A stretch of 64,000 nt of DNA from Leptospira ellinghausenii (GTDB taxonomy: Bacteria > Spirochaetota > Leptospiria > Leptospirales > Leptospiraceae): assembly GCF_003114815.1 (NCBI RefSeq), contig NZ_BFAZ01000008.1, positions 1 to 64,000 of the forward strand. Direction: 5' to 3'. Both the position numbers and the translations under genes were made by a program. Positions 28,963 through 36,840 of this stretch are shown in pieces. Every line of letters begins with the position of its first letter. The first letter of the stretch is position 1. The notes under the pieces were generated by a model, which searched no databases, was not told the DNA's origin, and was given only the letters and a program-made list of their open reading frames with translations.

Positions 28963-29846
28963 TCCCACATTGATCCTGAATAATTATAAGCGTTATAACC
29001 ATAAGATCGTAAGATGCCAACAACAAATGCAGATCTTACACCACCAGTACAATAGGCAATGATTGGTTTTGACTTAGTAATTCCTATTTGTGTGAGTGAG
29101 TTTTCAACTTCTTCTTTTGTTTTGATTTTACCATGGTCATCAAATAAATTTTGGTAAAAAAAGGATTTTGCACCAGGGATATGGCCTCCTCTGAATTCCC
29201 CATAAGGTGTGGAACCAGAAAATTCTCGTGGTTCTCTTGTATCTAAAATTTGGTAAGAACCTATGTTTAATTGTTTGGTGATGTCATCCTTTGTGATATC
29301 TGTATGAATTTGGCTTTCTTTTTCTGCTAATAAGAAAGATTGATTCGTTTCCCCTTGAGAAACCATTTTATTTTTTCTTTGATTTACTACTTCTTTCAAA
29401 GATGACACATCTCCATCAAACCAAAACGACTTTGTATATCCAACTTCTCGTAAACTCCAGACAATCCGACCTTCTTCCCCCCATCCATTTTTTCCATCAC
29501 CTAACACAATGATGAGATCAGATGTTTCAATTCCTAAACTAGAAATTTTTTTTTGGAGGATTTTTGTCTCAAGTAGTTTTCCTCGATTGGGAGTTTCTTT
29601 CTGGGAAAGGTCTTCCCAGCTGAGAACAATTGAATTTGGCATTTTTTCTTTCACACGAGAAGGAAAAGACCTAGTGTCAATTGTCTTGAATTCTGGCAAT
29701 GCCAGGGTCTCTTTTGTTGTTAAGAACCAAGTTTCACCTTTGGTTTTGGGATGAGGTTTGGATGGACCTGCCGTTAATTGTAACCAAAGGGCCCAAAATA
29801 ATGAAATGGCAAATAGATAAACTCCATAGGTTTTCTGGATTTTCAT
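28926..29846 (-). CDS. Periplasmic two-domain rhodanese (sulfurtransferase)
   Basis: 306 residues from the ATG at 29846, which has a strong GGGAGGGGAA ribosome site. An N-terminal membrane anchor (about 8-26) is followed by two rhodanese domains. The first (about 45-165) lacks a catalytic Cys (LGDGKNGWGEEGR), as usual for the structural domain. The second has DTREPREFSG, GGHIPGAKSFFY and the active loop YCTGGVRSA with Cys266. It should move sulfane sulfur outside the cytoplasm. It is followed by the overlapping pentaheme cytochrome gene and is divergent from the DUF4395 gene. Confidence 0.9.
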   Translation of the reverse strand: MKIQKTYGVYLFAISLFWALWLQLTAGPSKPHPKTKGETWFLTTKETLALPEFKTIDTRSFPSRVKEKMPNSIVLSWEDLSQKETPNRGKLLETKILQKKISSLGIETSDLIIVLGDGKNGWGEEGRIVWSLREVGYTKSFWFDGDVSSLKEVVNQRKNKMVSQGETNQSFLLAEKESQIHTDITKDDITKQLNIGSYQILDTREPREFSGSTPYGEFRGGHIPGAKSFFYQNLFDDHGKIKTKEEVENSLTQIGITKSKPIIAYCTGGVRSAFVVGILRSYGYNAYNYSGSMWEWSSYKDLPLEK

Positions 29847-29884
29847 ACAATTCCCCTCCCAATTCAACATTAAGACTCTTCTAA

Positions 29885-29898
29885 GACGAATTTTCGTC
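29885..29898. promoter_or_regulatory. Perfect palindrome between two divergent operons
   Basis: GACGAA-TT-TTCGTC is a perfect 14-bp palindrome in the 137-base gap between the rhodanese and DUF4395 starts, 39 bases before one ATG and 86 before the other. Position and symmetry fit a shared operator. The XRE-cupin protein at 31768-32379 in one of the two operons is the natural candidate to bind it; that link is inference. Confidence 0.4.
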
Positions 29899-29983
29899 AA
29901 TAAAATAAACATTTCCTCCAAGAAAGCGAATTTTTCTTGCCAATTTGAGTCCAATCTGTAGAACCTTTTGTAGGAGGATTCAT

Positions 29984-30460
29984 ATGAAACTCGGGTTTTA
30001 TCCAGATGTCGTCAATGAAAATGTCACAAGGATTGTCGCATCAACAGTTGTTGTTTTTGGTGTCGTTGCCATCATATTTCCGAATCTCGTTGTGTTAGGT
30101 TTACTTCTGTTGGGGTTTTTACTCCGGTTGAGTTATGGGCCAAAATGGGAACCATTTGCTTTTTTTACATCTCGGTATTTAGTTCCTTGGCTCGGGATCT
30201 CTTTTGTTCCAAGCGCTGGACCACCAAAACGTTTTGCCCAACTTATCGGGTTTTCATTTAGTCTAACAGCAATTATATTGTTTTTGAATGGTCTTTTTTT
30301 ATCTTACCAAATTGTCCTCGCAACCCTTGTGTTTTTTGCATCTCTTGAATCATTCTTAGGATGGTGTGCAGGTTGTTTTATGTTTGGATTACTGATGAAA
30401 GTGGGAGTCATCCCAGAAGAAGTTTGTGAACGTTGCAACAATCTAAATTTTAATAAATAG
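29984..30460 (+). CDS. DUF4395 membrane protein
   Basis: 158 residues from the ATG at 29984 (strong AGGAGG). Four membrane segments: about 20-50 as a pair, then two near 90-130. The DUF4395 pattern includes NENVTRIVAS near the start, GPKWEPFAFF and a Cys-rich end with GWCAGCFMF and EEVCERCNN. The two CxxC pairs suggest redox or metal chemistry at the membrane. DUF4395 proteins are often next to rhodanese or thioredoxin genes, which holds here. It is the first gene of the rightward operon. Confidence 0.85.
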   Translation: MKLGFYPDVVNENVTRIVASTVVVFGVVAIIFPNLVVLGLLLLGFLLRLSYGPKWEPFAFFTSRYLVPWLGISFVPSAGPPKRFAQLIGFSFSLTAIILFLNGLFLSYQIVLATLVFFASLESFLGWCAGCFMFGLLMKVGVIPEEVCERCNNLNFNK

Positions 30461-30470
30461 TAACTGTCAT

Positions 30471-31763
30471 TTGATTGATTGGTTTTTATTTTCGAGCACA
30501 ATTCTGGTTACTGCTTTTTTTCTAAAAGTAGTAACCTTACCAAACCAATTTTTTAACATACATTTTAAATCCTTACTTTTCCTTGGTCTAGGACTTAGAA
30601 TCCTTTGTTTATTTCTAGATCCAATATGGGAAGATGATTGGGCACGTTACCTTTGGGAGGGGCAACTCATTCGTAACTTGATTTCGCCGTATGAAGTTTC
30701 ACCATCTCAGTTTTTCTCCTTTGATTCCCATGATTCATTTTCATCAGAAATTCTTTCTAATATCAATCATCCTGATTGGACAACGATCTATAGCCCATTT
30801 GTTTTATTCTATTTTTCCCTTTTTACCTACGGATATTCAACATTTCTATTAAAAACTAGTTATTTAATTTTCGAGGCGATATCTATCTGGTTTTTCAATC
30901 GATCACATTGGAAAAAACCAATTCTTCTCTTTTGGATATATCCAGTTTATACCAAAGAAGTCTATGCCAATATGCATTTCGAAGTTTTAGTAATCATATT
31001 CTTTTGGATGTATTGGTATTTCTTAAAAAATAAAAAATACAATCAAAGTGGCATTGTATTTGGATTACTTTTACATACAAAATTATTGGCAGTTATATAT
31101 GGAATTTTTCTTTTTCCCTATGTTTTTTTCCATAAGAAAAAACATTACATACTTCAATCTTTAAATTTCCTTTTATCATTTTTGATTGGATTTTTTAGTT
31201 TTTACTTTCTTTACCTTCTTGTATTTTCAAAATTTACTGATTTTGGAATCAACAACTTACAAAAATTTGGTGATTCATTTACCTTTAACCAAATTTATGA
31301 ACCTATTTGGAGGTTTTGTTTTTCGATAAACCTTAGAAGTGTTCCGTTTTTCTTTCAATTTATTCTTTTATATATTTACCTTTACCTACTGATCCCTCAA
31401 AAAAAAAGAAACCTAAGGTTCATTCTGTTATGCAGGAAATACCATTTTGTTTTTTATTTGGGGTATTTTTTTCTTACCCTACTCCCTGTTTACAACCCTT
31501 GGTATTTTTTAATCCTGATCCCTCTCATTGCCATTTCTCGTAACCAATCAGTACTCCCTTGGATTTTAATTTCCGTCTTTCAATTTTCTTACCTAACAAA
31601 CATTCGATTACGCATACCTTACCAATTTTTTTACGAAATTTCGGACCAAATTCTCCTCCTCCAAGCACTGATTTCCATTATTTGTCTCTTCTACTATTTC
31701 TCCCAAATATTCATTTTACTTTACAATTTATCCAATATATCGAACATGACTAAGAAAGGATGA
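30471..31763 (+). CDS. Multi-pass membrane glycosyltransferase (GT-C type), relative of 25595-26881
   Basis: 430 residues, about ten membrane segments, many aromatic. The first outer loop has EDDWARYLWEGQLIRNLISPYE, the same DD...RY...PYE pattern as the leftward operon's GT-C protein. Substrates unknown. Start 10 bases after the DUF4395 stop; the XRE-cupin gene follows after 4 bases. Having one related GT-C gene in each of two divergent operons suggests a duplicated pair acting on the same product. Confidence 0.8.
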   Translation: MIDWFLFSSTILVTAFFLKVVTLPNQFFNIHFKSLLFLGLGLRILCLFLDPIWEDDWARYLWEGQLIRNLISPYEVSPSQFFSFDSHDSFSSEILSNINHPDWTTIYSPFVLFYFSLFTYGYSTFLLKTSYLIFEAISIWFFNRSHWKKPILLFWIYPVYTKEVYANMHFEVLVIIFFWMYWYFLKNKKYNQSGIVFGLLLHTKLLAVIYGIFLFPYVFFHKKKHYILQSLNFLLSFLIGFFSFYFLYLLVFSKFTDFGINNLQKFGDSFTFNQIYEPIWRFCFSINLRSVPFFFQFILLYIYLYLLIPQKKRNLRFILLCRKYHFVFYLGYFFLTLLPVYNPWYFLILIPLIAISRNQSVLPWILISVFQFSYLTNIRLRIPYQFFYEISDQILLLQALISIICLFYYFSQIFILLYNLSNISNMTKKG

Positions 31764-31767
31764 TGTC

Positions 31768-32379
31768 ATGGAAGGACAATACGAGGAAACTACAGAACGA
31801 AACACATCGGACCAAACGGTTGAAGAGGTCTTAACAGTCGTACTTGGCGAAACTTTGAAACGACGTAGGCTCGAACTTGGTCTTTCTATGGAAAAACTCT
31901 CACAATTATCAACTGTCAGCCGGGGAATGCTCGGGCTCATTGAATCTGGAAAAACCACACCTAGCATTGGTATTTTATGGAAACTTTCCAAAACTCTCAG
32001 GATCCCGATTGGTGAAATGATTCCTGATTTGTTTTCTCAATCCCCACGTTTTATCGCAGCCAATGAAGGGAAAGTGTGGGCATCACAAAAATACCCAATA
32101 AAATCAAGGGTTTTATACCAAGAAGAAAGGGAACGATTTAACATTGTGGAATGGATTTTAGAACAAGGAAAATTAACCCAATTCCAACACCTCCCCCAAG
32201 CCCATGATATTAAAATTTACCAAGTCAGTGGAACTTCCAAAATCAAACTGAAACACAAATCCTTCCAATTAGAAGTTGGGGATAGTCTCTTTTTCCCGAT
32301 TTCAGAACTTGATTCGATAGAGAATGGTTCTGACATTCCAGCGAAGTTTTTATGGATCTCATCTAAGAAATTTCGATAA
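31768..32379 (+). CDS. XRE-family regulator with cupin domain
   Basis: 203 residues. The helix-turn-helix spans about 27-80 (LKRRRLELGLSMEKLSQLS, then SRGMLGLIESGKTTPSI). A linker leads to a C-terminal cupin barrel (about 125-200) with KIYQVSGTSKIKL and LEVGDSLFFP. Proteins of this build sense small ligands, for instance amino acids, sulfur compounds or polyamines, and act as local repressors or activators. It is the third gene of the rightward operon and lies just before the rhodanese lipoprotein cluster. The palindrome at 29885-29898 may be its site. Confidence 0.88.
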   Translation: MEGQYEETTERNTSDQTVEEVLTVVLGETLKRRRLELGLSMEKLSQLSTVSRGMLGLIESGKTTPSIGILWKLSKTLRIPIGEMIPDLFSQSPRFIAANEGKVWASQKYPIKSRVLYQEERERFNIVEWILEQGKLTQFQHLPQAHDIKIYQVSGTSKIKLKHKSFQLEVGDSLFFPISELDSIENGSDIPAKFLWISSKKFR

Positions 32380-32601
32380 TCATTTCCTATCATTCGTTTT
32401 CCAACTTCCTCTTTTGAAACTCTGTTGTCCACTTTGGAAATTTGTCCAAAATAATATACGCTATTGCAGAGTTTCCCTCTGTTAAATCAAATTTCAACTT
32501 TTTCCTTCACCCCCTGTTTTTATTTTAGAGAAACCAATCTCCTCATTCTTTGGTGCAAGCCCCTACAGAGAAAGGATTGGAATTCAAATGAAGGATTCAA
32601 T

Positions 32602-33957
32602 ATGAAAACAAGTCTTCAACATCAGTTGGTAGCACTTTTTACCGCGGGGTTTCTCGGAGCCTGCGGTGGAAACAACCAAAATGATGATCAAAAAAACCTA
32701 CTCTTAGCGGCACTAGCGCTTTCGAATGGGATCAAAGTAAATACAGCAGTAGACCTGGCAAAAGAGTCTAACGACGATTATAACTTAAATGAATATGGAC
32801 TTATCACTCCACAAACTTTAGGTAAGTGGGTTAATAATTGGTCATCTACTAAACCGAATGGAATAACAGGTAAACTCGTCATTTTACAAAATGGTCCAAG
32901 TGCCACTGTTGGAAAAGAATACATCGCAGGGAATGGAAACGATGTGGTCGTTTATTCCTTCACTTTTTCTGACGGTGCTAATGCGTTAGACGGTGGAGAT
33001 GGGTTTAGCCAAAAACGAAATAGTGGACTTAGTGATACCGTATCCATCATTGCCAATGGACCAAAAATCGATGCTATCTTAAATCGTTTTGGCATTGATC
33101 CTGTTAATGACTTGGTTGTCTTTGTTTCTTCTGCTAACGCAGCCAGCCATGTCCAAGGAACACTTCGTGGCTTTTATTCCTTTAGGTATTGGGGATTTGA
33201 TCATAAAAATTTAGCCTTCCTAAATGGAACACTTCCTCGACTAGCTGTAACTGATGGAAATTTTGTACCATTTAGTACAACAACAAACACGCCACCTAAC
33301 TTAAATAATCGGTACAGTGTCAAAAGTCTAAGGGTAGACAATACAATCCTTATGTTACCCGTAGAAGATGTGATTAAAGCTGTAAAAGATCCAAACAACG
33401 TCAATATAGCGGGGATCACATCGAGTGTTTTTGTATCAGATGCAAGGTCTTCATCAGGGAGTAGCAACGAATACAATGGTGTGATTCGAAGTACAACTTC
33501 TGAAGTCTCTGGAAAATACGTAGGATTTGAAGGTCATATCAAAGGAGCTAAAGACGTACCTTGGACAGGATTATTGGATACAGAGTTTCGATTCAAACCA
33601 AAATCTGATCTCAAAGCATATTATGATGCGAGAGGGTACCAAAAGGGTCAAACAGCAATCCAACTTTGCAGAACCAATAATCGATCCCAAGTTACTGGGT
33701 TTTCCTACATTGCGATATTAGGTTACCCTTCTACTTATTATGATGGTAGTTGGATTGAATGGGGTAGTTTAACAGGTGGTGGACCAGCTCCAAAACTCCC
33801 ACCAGACTCACCGTATAGAACTGATATTCCTGAACTATCGGATATTATCACTTACAATGTGGCTGGTGACGTTGATCCAAACTTGCCAACTAACTTAAAT
33901 TCGTTTGCTACTACATCTCGAAAAATCATCGAAGAAGACAAAGCTTACAAACGATAA
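32602..33957 (+). CDS. Rhodanese-like lipoprotein with intact catalytic Cys
   Basis: 451 residues from the ATG at 32602 (AAGGA upstream); earlier in-frame starts would spoil the signal peptide. The lipobox is FLGAC. The mature protein is a tandem rhodanese-like fold: the first half has NRFGIDPVNDLVVF and FRYWGFDHKNLAFLNGTL, like the first domain of thiosulfate sulfurtransferases. The second has the active loop LCRTNNRSQ with Cys356, then YYDGSWIEWG, a rhodanese C-terminal signature. The conserved tail KIIEEDKAYK is shared with the 56645 paralogue. Likely role: sulfur or selenium/tellurium-oxyanion chemistry at the envelope. Confidence 0.82.
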   Translation: MKTSLQHQLVALFTAGFLGACGGNNQNDDQKNLLLAALALSNGIKVNTAVDLAKESNDDYNLNEYGLITPQTLGKWVNNWSSTKPNGITGKLVILQNGPSATVGKEYIAGNGNDVVVYSFTFSDGANALDGGDGFSQKRNSGLSDTVSIIANGPKIDAILNRFGIDPVNDLVVFVSSANAASHVQGTLRGFYSFRYWGFDHKNLAFLNGTLPRLAVTDGNFVPFSTTTNTPPNLNNRYSVKSLRVDNTILMLPVEDVIKAVKDPNNVNIAGITSSVFVSDARSSSGSSNEYNGVIRSTTSEVSGKYVGFEGHIKGAKDVPWTGLLDTEFRFKPKSDLKAYYDARGYQKGQTAIQLCRTNNRSQVTGFSYIAILGYPSTYYDGSWIEWGSLTGGGPAPKLPPDSPYRTDIPELSDIITYNVAGDVDPNLPTNLNSFATTSRKIIEEDKAYKR

Positions 33958-33965
33958 ACCAACAT

Positions 33966-34004
33966 AACCACTAAGTGAATAGATCCGCTATTCTCTTGGT
34001 GGTT
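33966..34004 (+). terminator. Strong hairpin after the first rhodanese lipoprotein gene
   Basis: A 17-position stem (33966-33982 with 33988-34004; one wobble and one mismatch) with loop ATCCG starts 9 bases after the stop codon. The following bases are ATTAATG, so the T tract is poor. It may be a terminator or an mRNA-stabilising or processing hairpin that sets different levels for the upstream lipoprotein and the downstream genes. Confidence 0.55.
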
Positions 34005-34038
34005 ATTAATGAATTAATACAGAAACAGGGAAAGTTTT

Positions 34039-34404
34039 ATGAAATATATAGTTCAATTTTTATTCGGAAGTTTATTACTAACAAATATCATACTTGCATC
34101 TGGTGGTATCGGTGGTGGTGGGATCGCCAATATTCCCCAAGGCCAAGATCGTGAGAAATACCATTTAGGGAAAGCAATCTTCAACCAAGAGCTTAGTCTT
34201 GAAAAGCAAACAAATATTAACGCCAATGATCAAGACGAAAGATTGGAATACTTACAAGGAAGTTTACCCAATACAGAAAAACGTAGGGTCAACTTACCAG
34301 ACTTATCTGGTAAACTCACAGAGGAACAATTACAAGCATTAGAATACTTTGTCCAAATTCGTTTTAACATTAAATTACCAGAAAAAAAGAAGGATAAAGA
34401 ATGA
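34039..34404 (+). CDS. Small exported cytochrome-c-like protein without haem motif
   Basis: 121 residues. A signal peptide ends near ILASGG. The mature part has KYHLGKAIFNQEL and, near the end, LPDLSGKLTEEQLQALEYFVQIRF. These resemble the first and last helices of class I cytochrome c domains, but no CxxCH and no Cys at all occur between them. It could be a structural partner derived from a cytochrome. It overlaps the beta-barrel gene by 4 bases, so the two are translationally coupled. Confidence 0.75.
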   Translation: MKYIVQFLFGSLLLTNIILASGGIGGGGIANIPQGQDREKYHLGKAIFNQELSLEKQTNINANDQDERLEYLQGSLPNTEKRRVNLPDLSGKLTEEQLQALEYFVQIRFNIKLPEKKKDKE

Positions 34405-35357
34405 AAATACCCTTTCCATTTTTAAAAATATCCTTACTTCTATTTTCTCTTTCCATATCGAGTTTGTATTCCCAACAAGCTTGGGCTCCTTATGAGAGGC
34501 AACTTTGGGTACGTCCCGTATTCATTCATTCTGAATATGACAGTGCTTTTCTTGCAGGTCAAAAGGCAAAATATGATGACAATGTGAGAATTTCAGTTGC
34601 GAATTTAGCTTTAGAATATGGAATCACAGATCGCCTAACAGCTGACCTAACGATAGGTTTTGGTAAACTAGGACGACATCGGATTTTTAATCGTTATTTA
34701 GGATTACAACAAACTCCAGAAGTCCCAGACAAATACGGTTTTATGGATACACGGTTTGGATTACGCTACAAACTAGTCGATGAGTTTGACTCAAAATACA
34801 GATGGATGCCAACTATTTCGTTACGAGTAGGCGGAATCAAACGAGGTGATTATGACCGGAATCCTCAATCCTTAGGAGATGGAGCGAGTGGCGGTGAGGT
34901 CAATTTGTATCTGGCAAAAGATTTTGGTGTTTGGGGAATGGGTGGACTTGGTGAATTGTCTTACCGGAAAAGAGAAAACCCTGTTCCAGATGATATCCTC
35001 TATTATTCAGCCCTTTACAAACGATTCTTTGAATCCTTATTCCTAACGATTGGTATGCGAGGACAAATTGGCCAAGGTGGTTATGCTTACGCTGATCCAA
35101 GGCAACAACCTCCATGGAATTTAGTTCGTTACCCTCAACCTAGTGTTTACGGCATCAATCCTTACGATGTTTATGTACAAAATGAACGACCTGCATGGGG
35201 AAGGAAAGAAGTCTTTCATAATGCAGAATTAGGATTTAGTTACGTAGATAGTTTTGGGAACTTCTACACTTTATTTTATTCAGAAACCATTGCAGGTTAT
35301 AACACAGCAAAGTTACAAACTGTCGGCTTTGCCATCACTTTACCTTATAACTTATAA
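34401..35357 (+). CDS. Predicted outer-membrane beta-barrel (porin-like) in rhodanese-cytochrome cluster
   Basis: 318 residues. A signal peptide ends near SLYSQQ. The mature chain shows alternating strands (VRPVFIHSEYD, LALEYGITDRLTADLTIGFG, FGLRYKL, ISLRVGGIK) and ends in TVGFAITLPYNL, a terminal barrel strand. It is not one of the well-known leptospiral OMPs I can name. It lies between a cytochrome-like protein and a rhodanese-like lipoprotein. By position it corresponds to the porin-like member of Geobacter ext-type clusters (inference). Confidence 0.78.
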   Translation: MKIPFPFLKISLLLFSLSISSLYSQQAWAPYERQLWVRPVFIHSEYDSAFLAGQKAKYDDNVRISVANLALEYGITDRLTADLTIGFGKLGRHRIFNRYLGLQQTPEVPDKYGFMDTRFGLRYKLVDEFDSKYRWMPTISLRVGGIKRGDYDRNPQSLGDGASGGEVNLYLAKDFGVWGMGGLGELSYRKRENPVPDDILYYSALYKRFFESLFLTIGMRGQIGQGGYAYADPRQQPPWNLVRYPQPSVYGINPYDVYVQNERPAWGRKEVFHNAELGFSYVDSFGNFYTLFYSETIAGYNTAKLQTVGFAITLPYNL

Positions 35358-35366
35358 GAGGAAACA

Positions 35367-36815
35367 ATGCGATATCCAAAATATAAACTACTGATTCTTT
35401 TTTTATTTGCTGTTCTAAGTTGCAAAGGCCAACCTGAGTATGCTTTTTTACCTCAGAACCTTAAAATTGACTTAACGCCCTTTCTTTTTAGAAACTATAC
35501 TCCGTTAGAACTTGCGACTCTTTCCAATTCGGATTACAACCAGAACCAAAGTGGGCTGATTACAGGGACAAAACTTTCGAGGTTTTTATCCAATTGGTCA
35601 ACAAACAAACCTAATTACGTTTTTGGAAATCTAATAGTATTTCAAATTCAGTCTTCAGGTTCAAGCGGAAGGTTTGTATTTTTTGATGGAAAACAAACAT
35701 ATGCATACCCTGTTTCGAATCTAAACGAATTGTTAACAGATACAAGAGATGATGGTGTTTTATCAGTTGATGGGATTGTAGGCAAAGGTAAAAAAATCTC
35801 TGATTTTTTTGCAATTTATGGAATTGATCCGGCGATTGATTATGTTGTATTTGCCCAAGACACTTCAAATTTATCAAATTTATCATCGGCTACTTTTGCC
35901 TACTATGCGTTATTGTATTGGGGATTCCCAAAGGAAAGGTTGGCAGTTCTCAATGGATCGATTGCAGATTTAACAGCTTCCAATACTCTTTTTACAACAC
36001 CTTCATATAATTACGCGAATAGCAATAGAGCTGGTCTTACCAAAACTTTGTTACGTGATCATACATCGATACAACTCACGATTGGAGATCTCATTCACTC
36101 CATAAAGAATGGAAATTCTAATCTGGAAGAAGTAGATCCAGTCCCCGTTGAAGGTTATTACTTAATTGATGGCAGACCTAATGCAGCATTTACTGGAACA
36201 ACTAACTCTACAGCATCAGGTTCAAAATACACAAATTGTACAACCAAAACAAATGCTAGTTTTGTTTCCAATTCCTGTGTAACGACGTATGAAGGGAGAG
36301 TGAAATCGGCAACAAATCTGGTTCCAACCGATTTATATGACGGAACTAGTTTTCAATTCAAGTCCTTTTTACAGCTAGGAACTTACTTAACTAACACTGG
36401 CTATATTGACCAGAAGTTAATCTATTTGTATGGGGAAGAAGGGATTCGCACTTCGGTTGTATGGTTTGTCTTACACCAGATCCTCGGAAAACCAACACGG
36501 TTTTATGAAGCAGGTTGGAAACAATTCGGTGCTTTAGGATTACGTTCACCAACTTCTGGTTCCAGTCCTAGTGCCATTACCCAACCTGCCTCCTATTGGA
36601 GGACAGACATTTCTGCACTTGCAGACGCCATTACCTCAAATGCTGACGCCAACGTACCAAATTACCAGTTAGACTTTACCAGACAATTTACAAAATCTTC
36701 GAATAAAATCAGATCCGAAGATAAGTTGTTTTTACGGGGAAGTAGTACAAGTGGGGGAACTAGTGGTGGGAGTGGTGCTCCCTCTGGTGGTGGAGGAAAT
36801 GCTTGCGGTGGATAA
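35367..36815 (+). CDS. Rhodanese-like lipoprotein lacking the catalytic Cys
   Basis: 482 residues, lipobox AVLSC, preceded by GAGGAAAC. It is a clear paralogue of the 32602 and 56645 proteins: LSNSDYNQNQSGLITG near the N terminus, IYGIDPAIDYVVFAQD, YWGFPKERLAVLNGS, and FYEAGWKQFG late. At the active loop it reads LYGEEGIRTS, so Tyr355 replaces the catalytic Cys. A Ser/Gly-rich C-terminal tail follows the conserved KIRSEDK. It is probably a binding or structural version of the sulfurtransferase. Confidence 0.8.
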   Translation: MRYPKYKLLILFLFAVLSCKGQPEYAFLPQNLKIDLTPFLFRNYTPLELATLSNSDYNQNQSGLITGTKLSRFLSNWSTNKPNYVFGNLIVFQIQSSGSSGRFVFFDGKQTYAYPVSNLNELLTDTRDDGVLSVDGIVGKGKKISDFFAIYGIDPAIDYVVFAQDTSNLSNLSSATFAYYALLYWGFPKERLAVLNGSIADLTASNTLFTTPSYNYANSNRAGLTKTLLRDHTSIQLTIGDLIHSIKNGNSNLEEVDPVPVEGYYLIDGRPNAAFTGTTNSTASGSKYTNCTTKTNASFVSNSCVTTYEGRVKSATNLVPTDLYDGTSFQFKSFLQLGTYLTNTGYIDQKLIYLYGEEGIRTSVVWFVLHQILGKPTRFYEAGWKQFGALGLRSPTSGSSPSAITQPASYWRTDISALADAITSNADANVPNYQLDFTRQFTKSSNKIRSEDKLFLRGSSTSGGTSGGSGAPSGGGGNACGG

Positions 36816-36840
36816 TCAATCGTAAATAACATTCTAAGAG

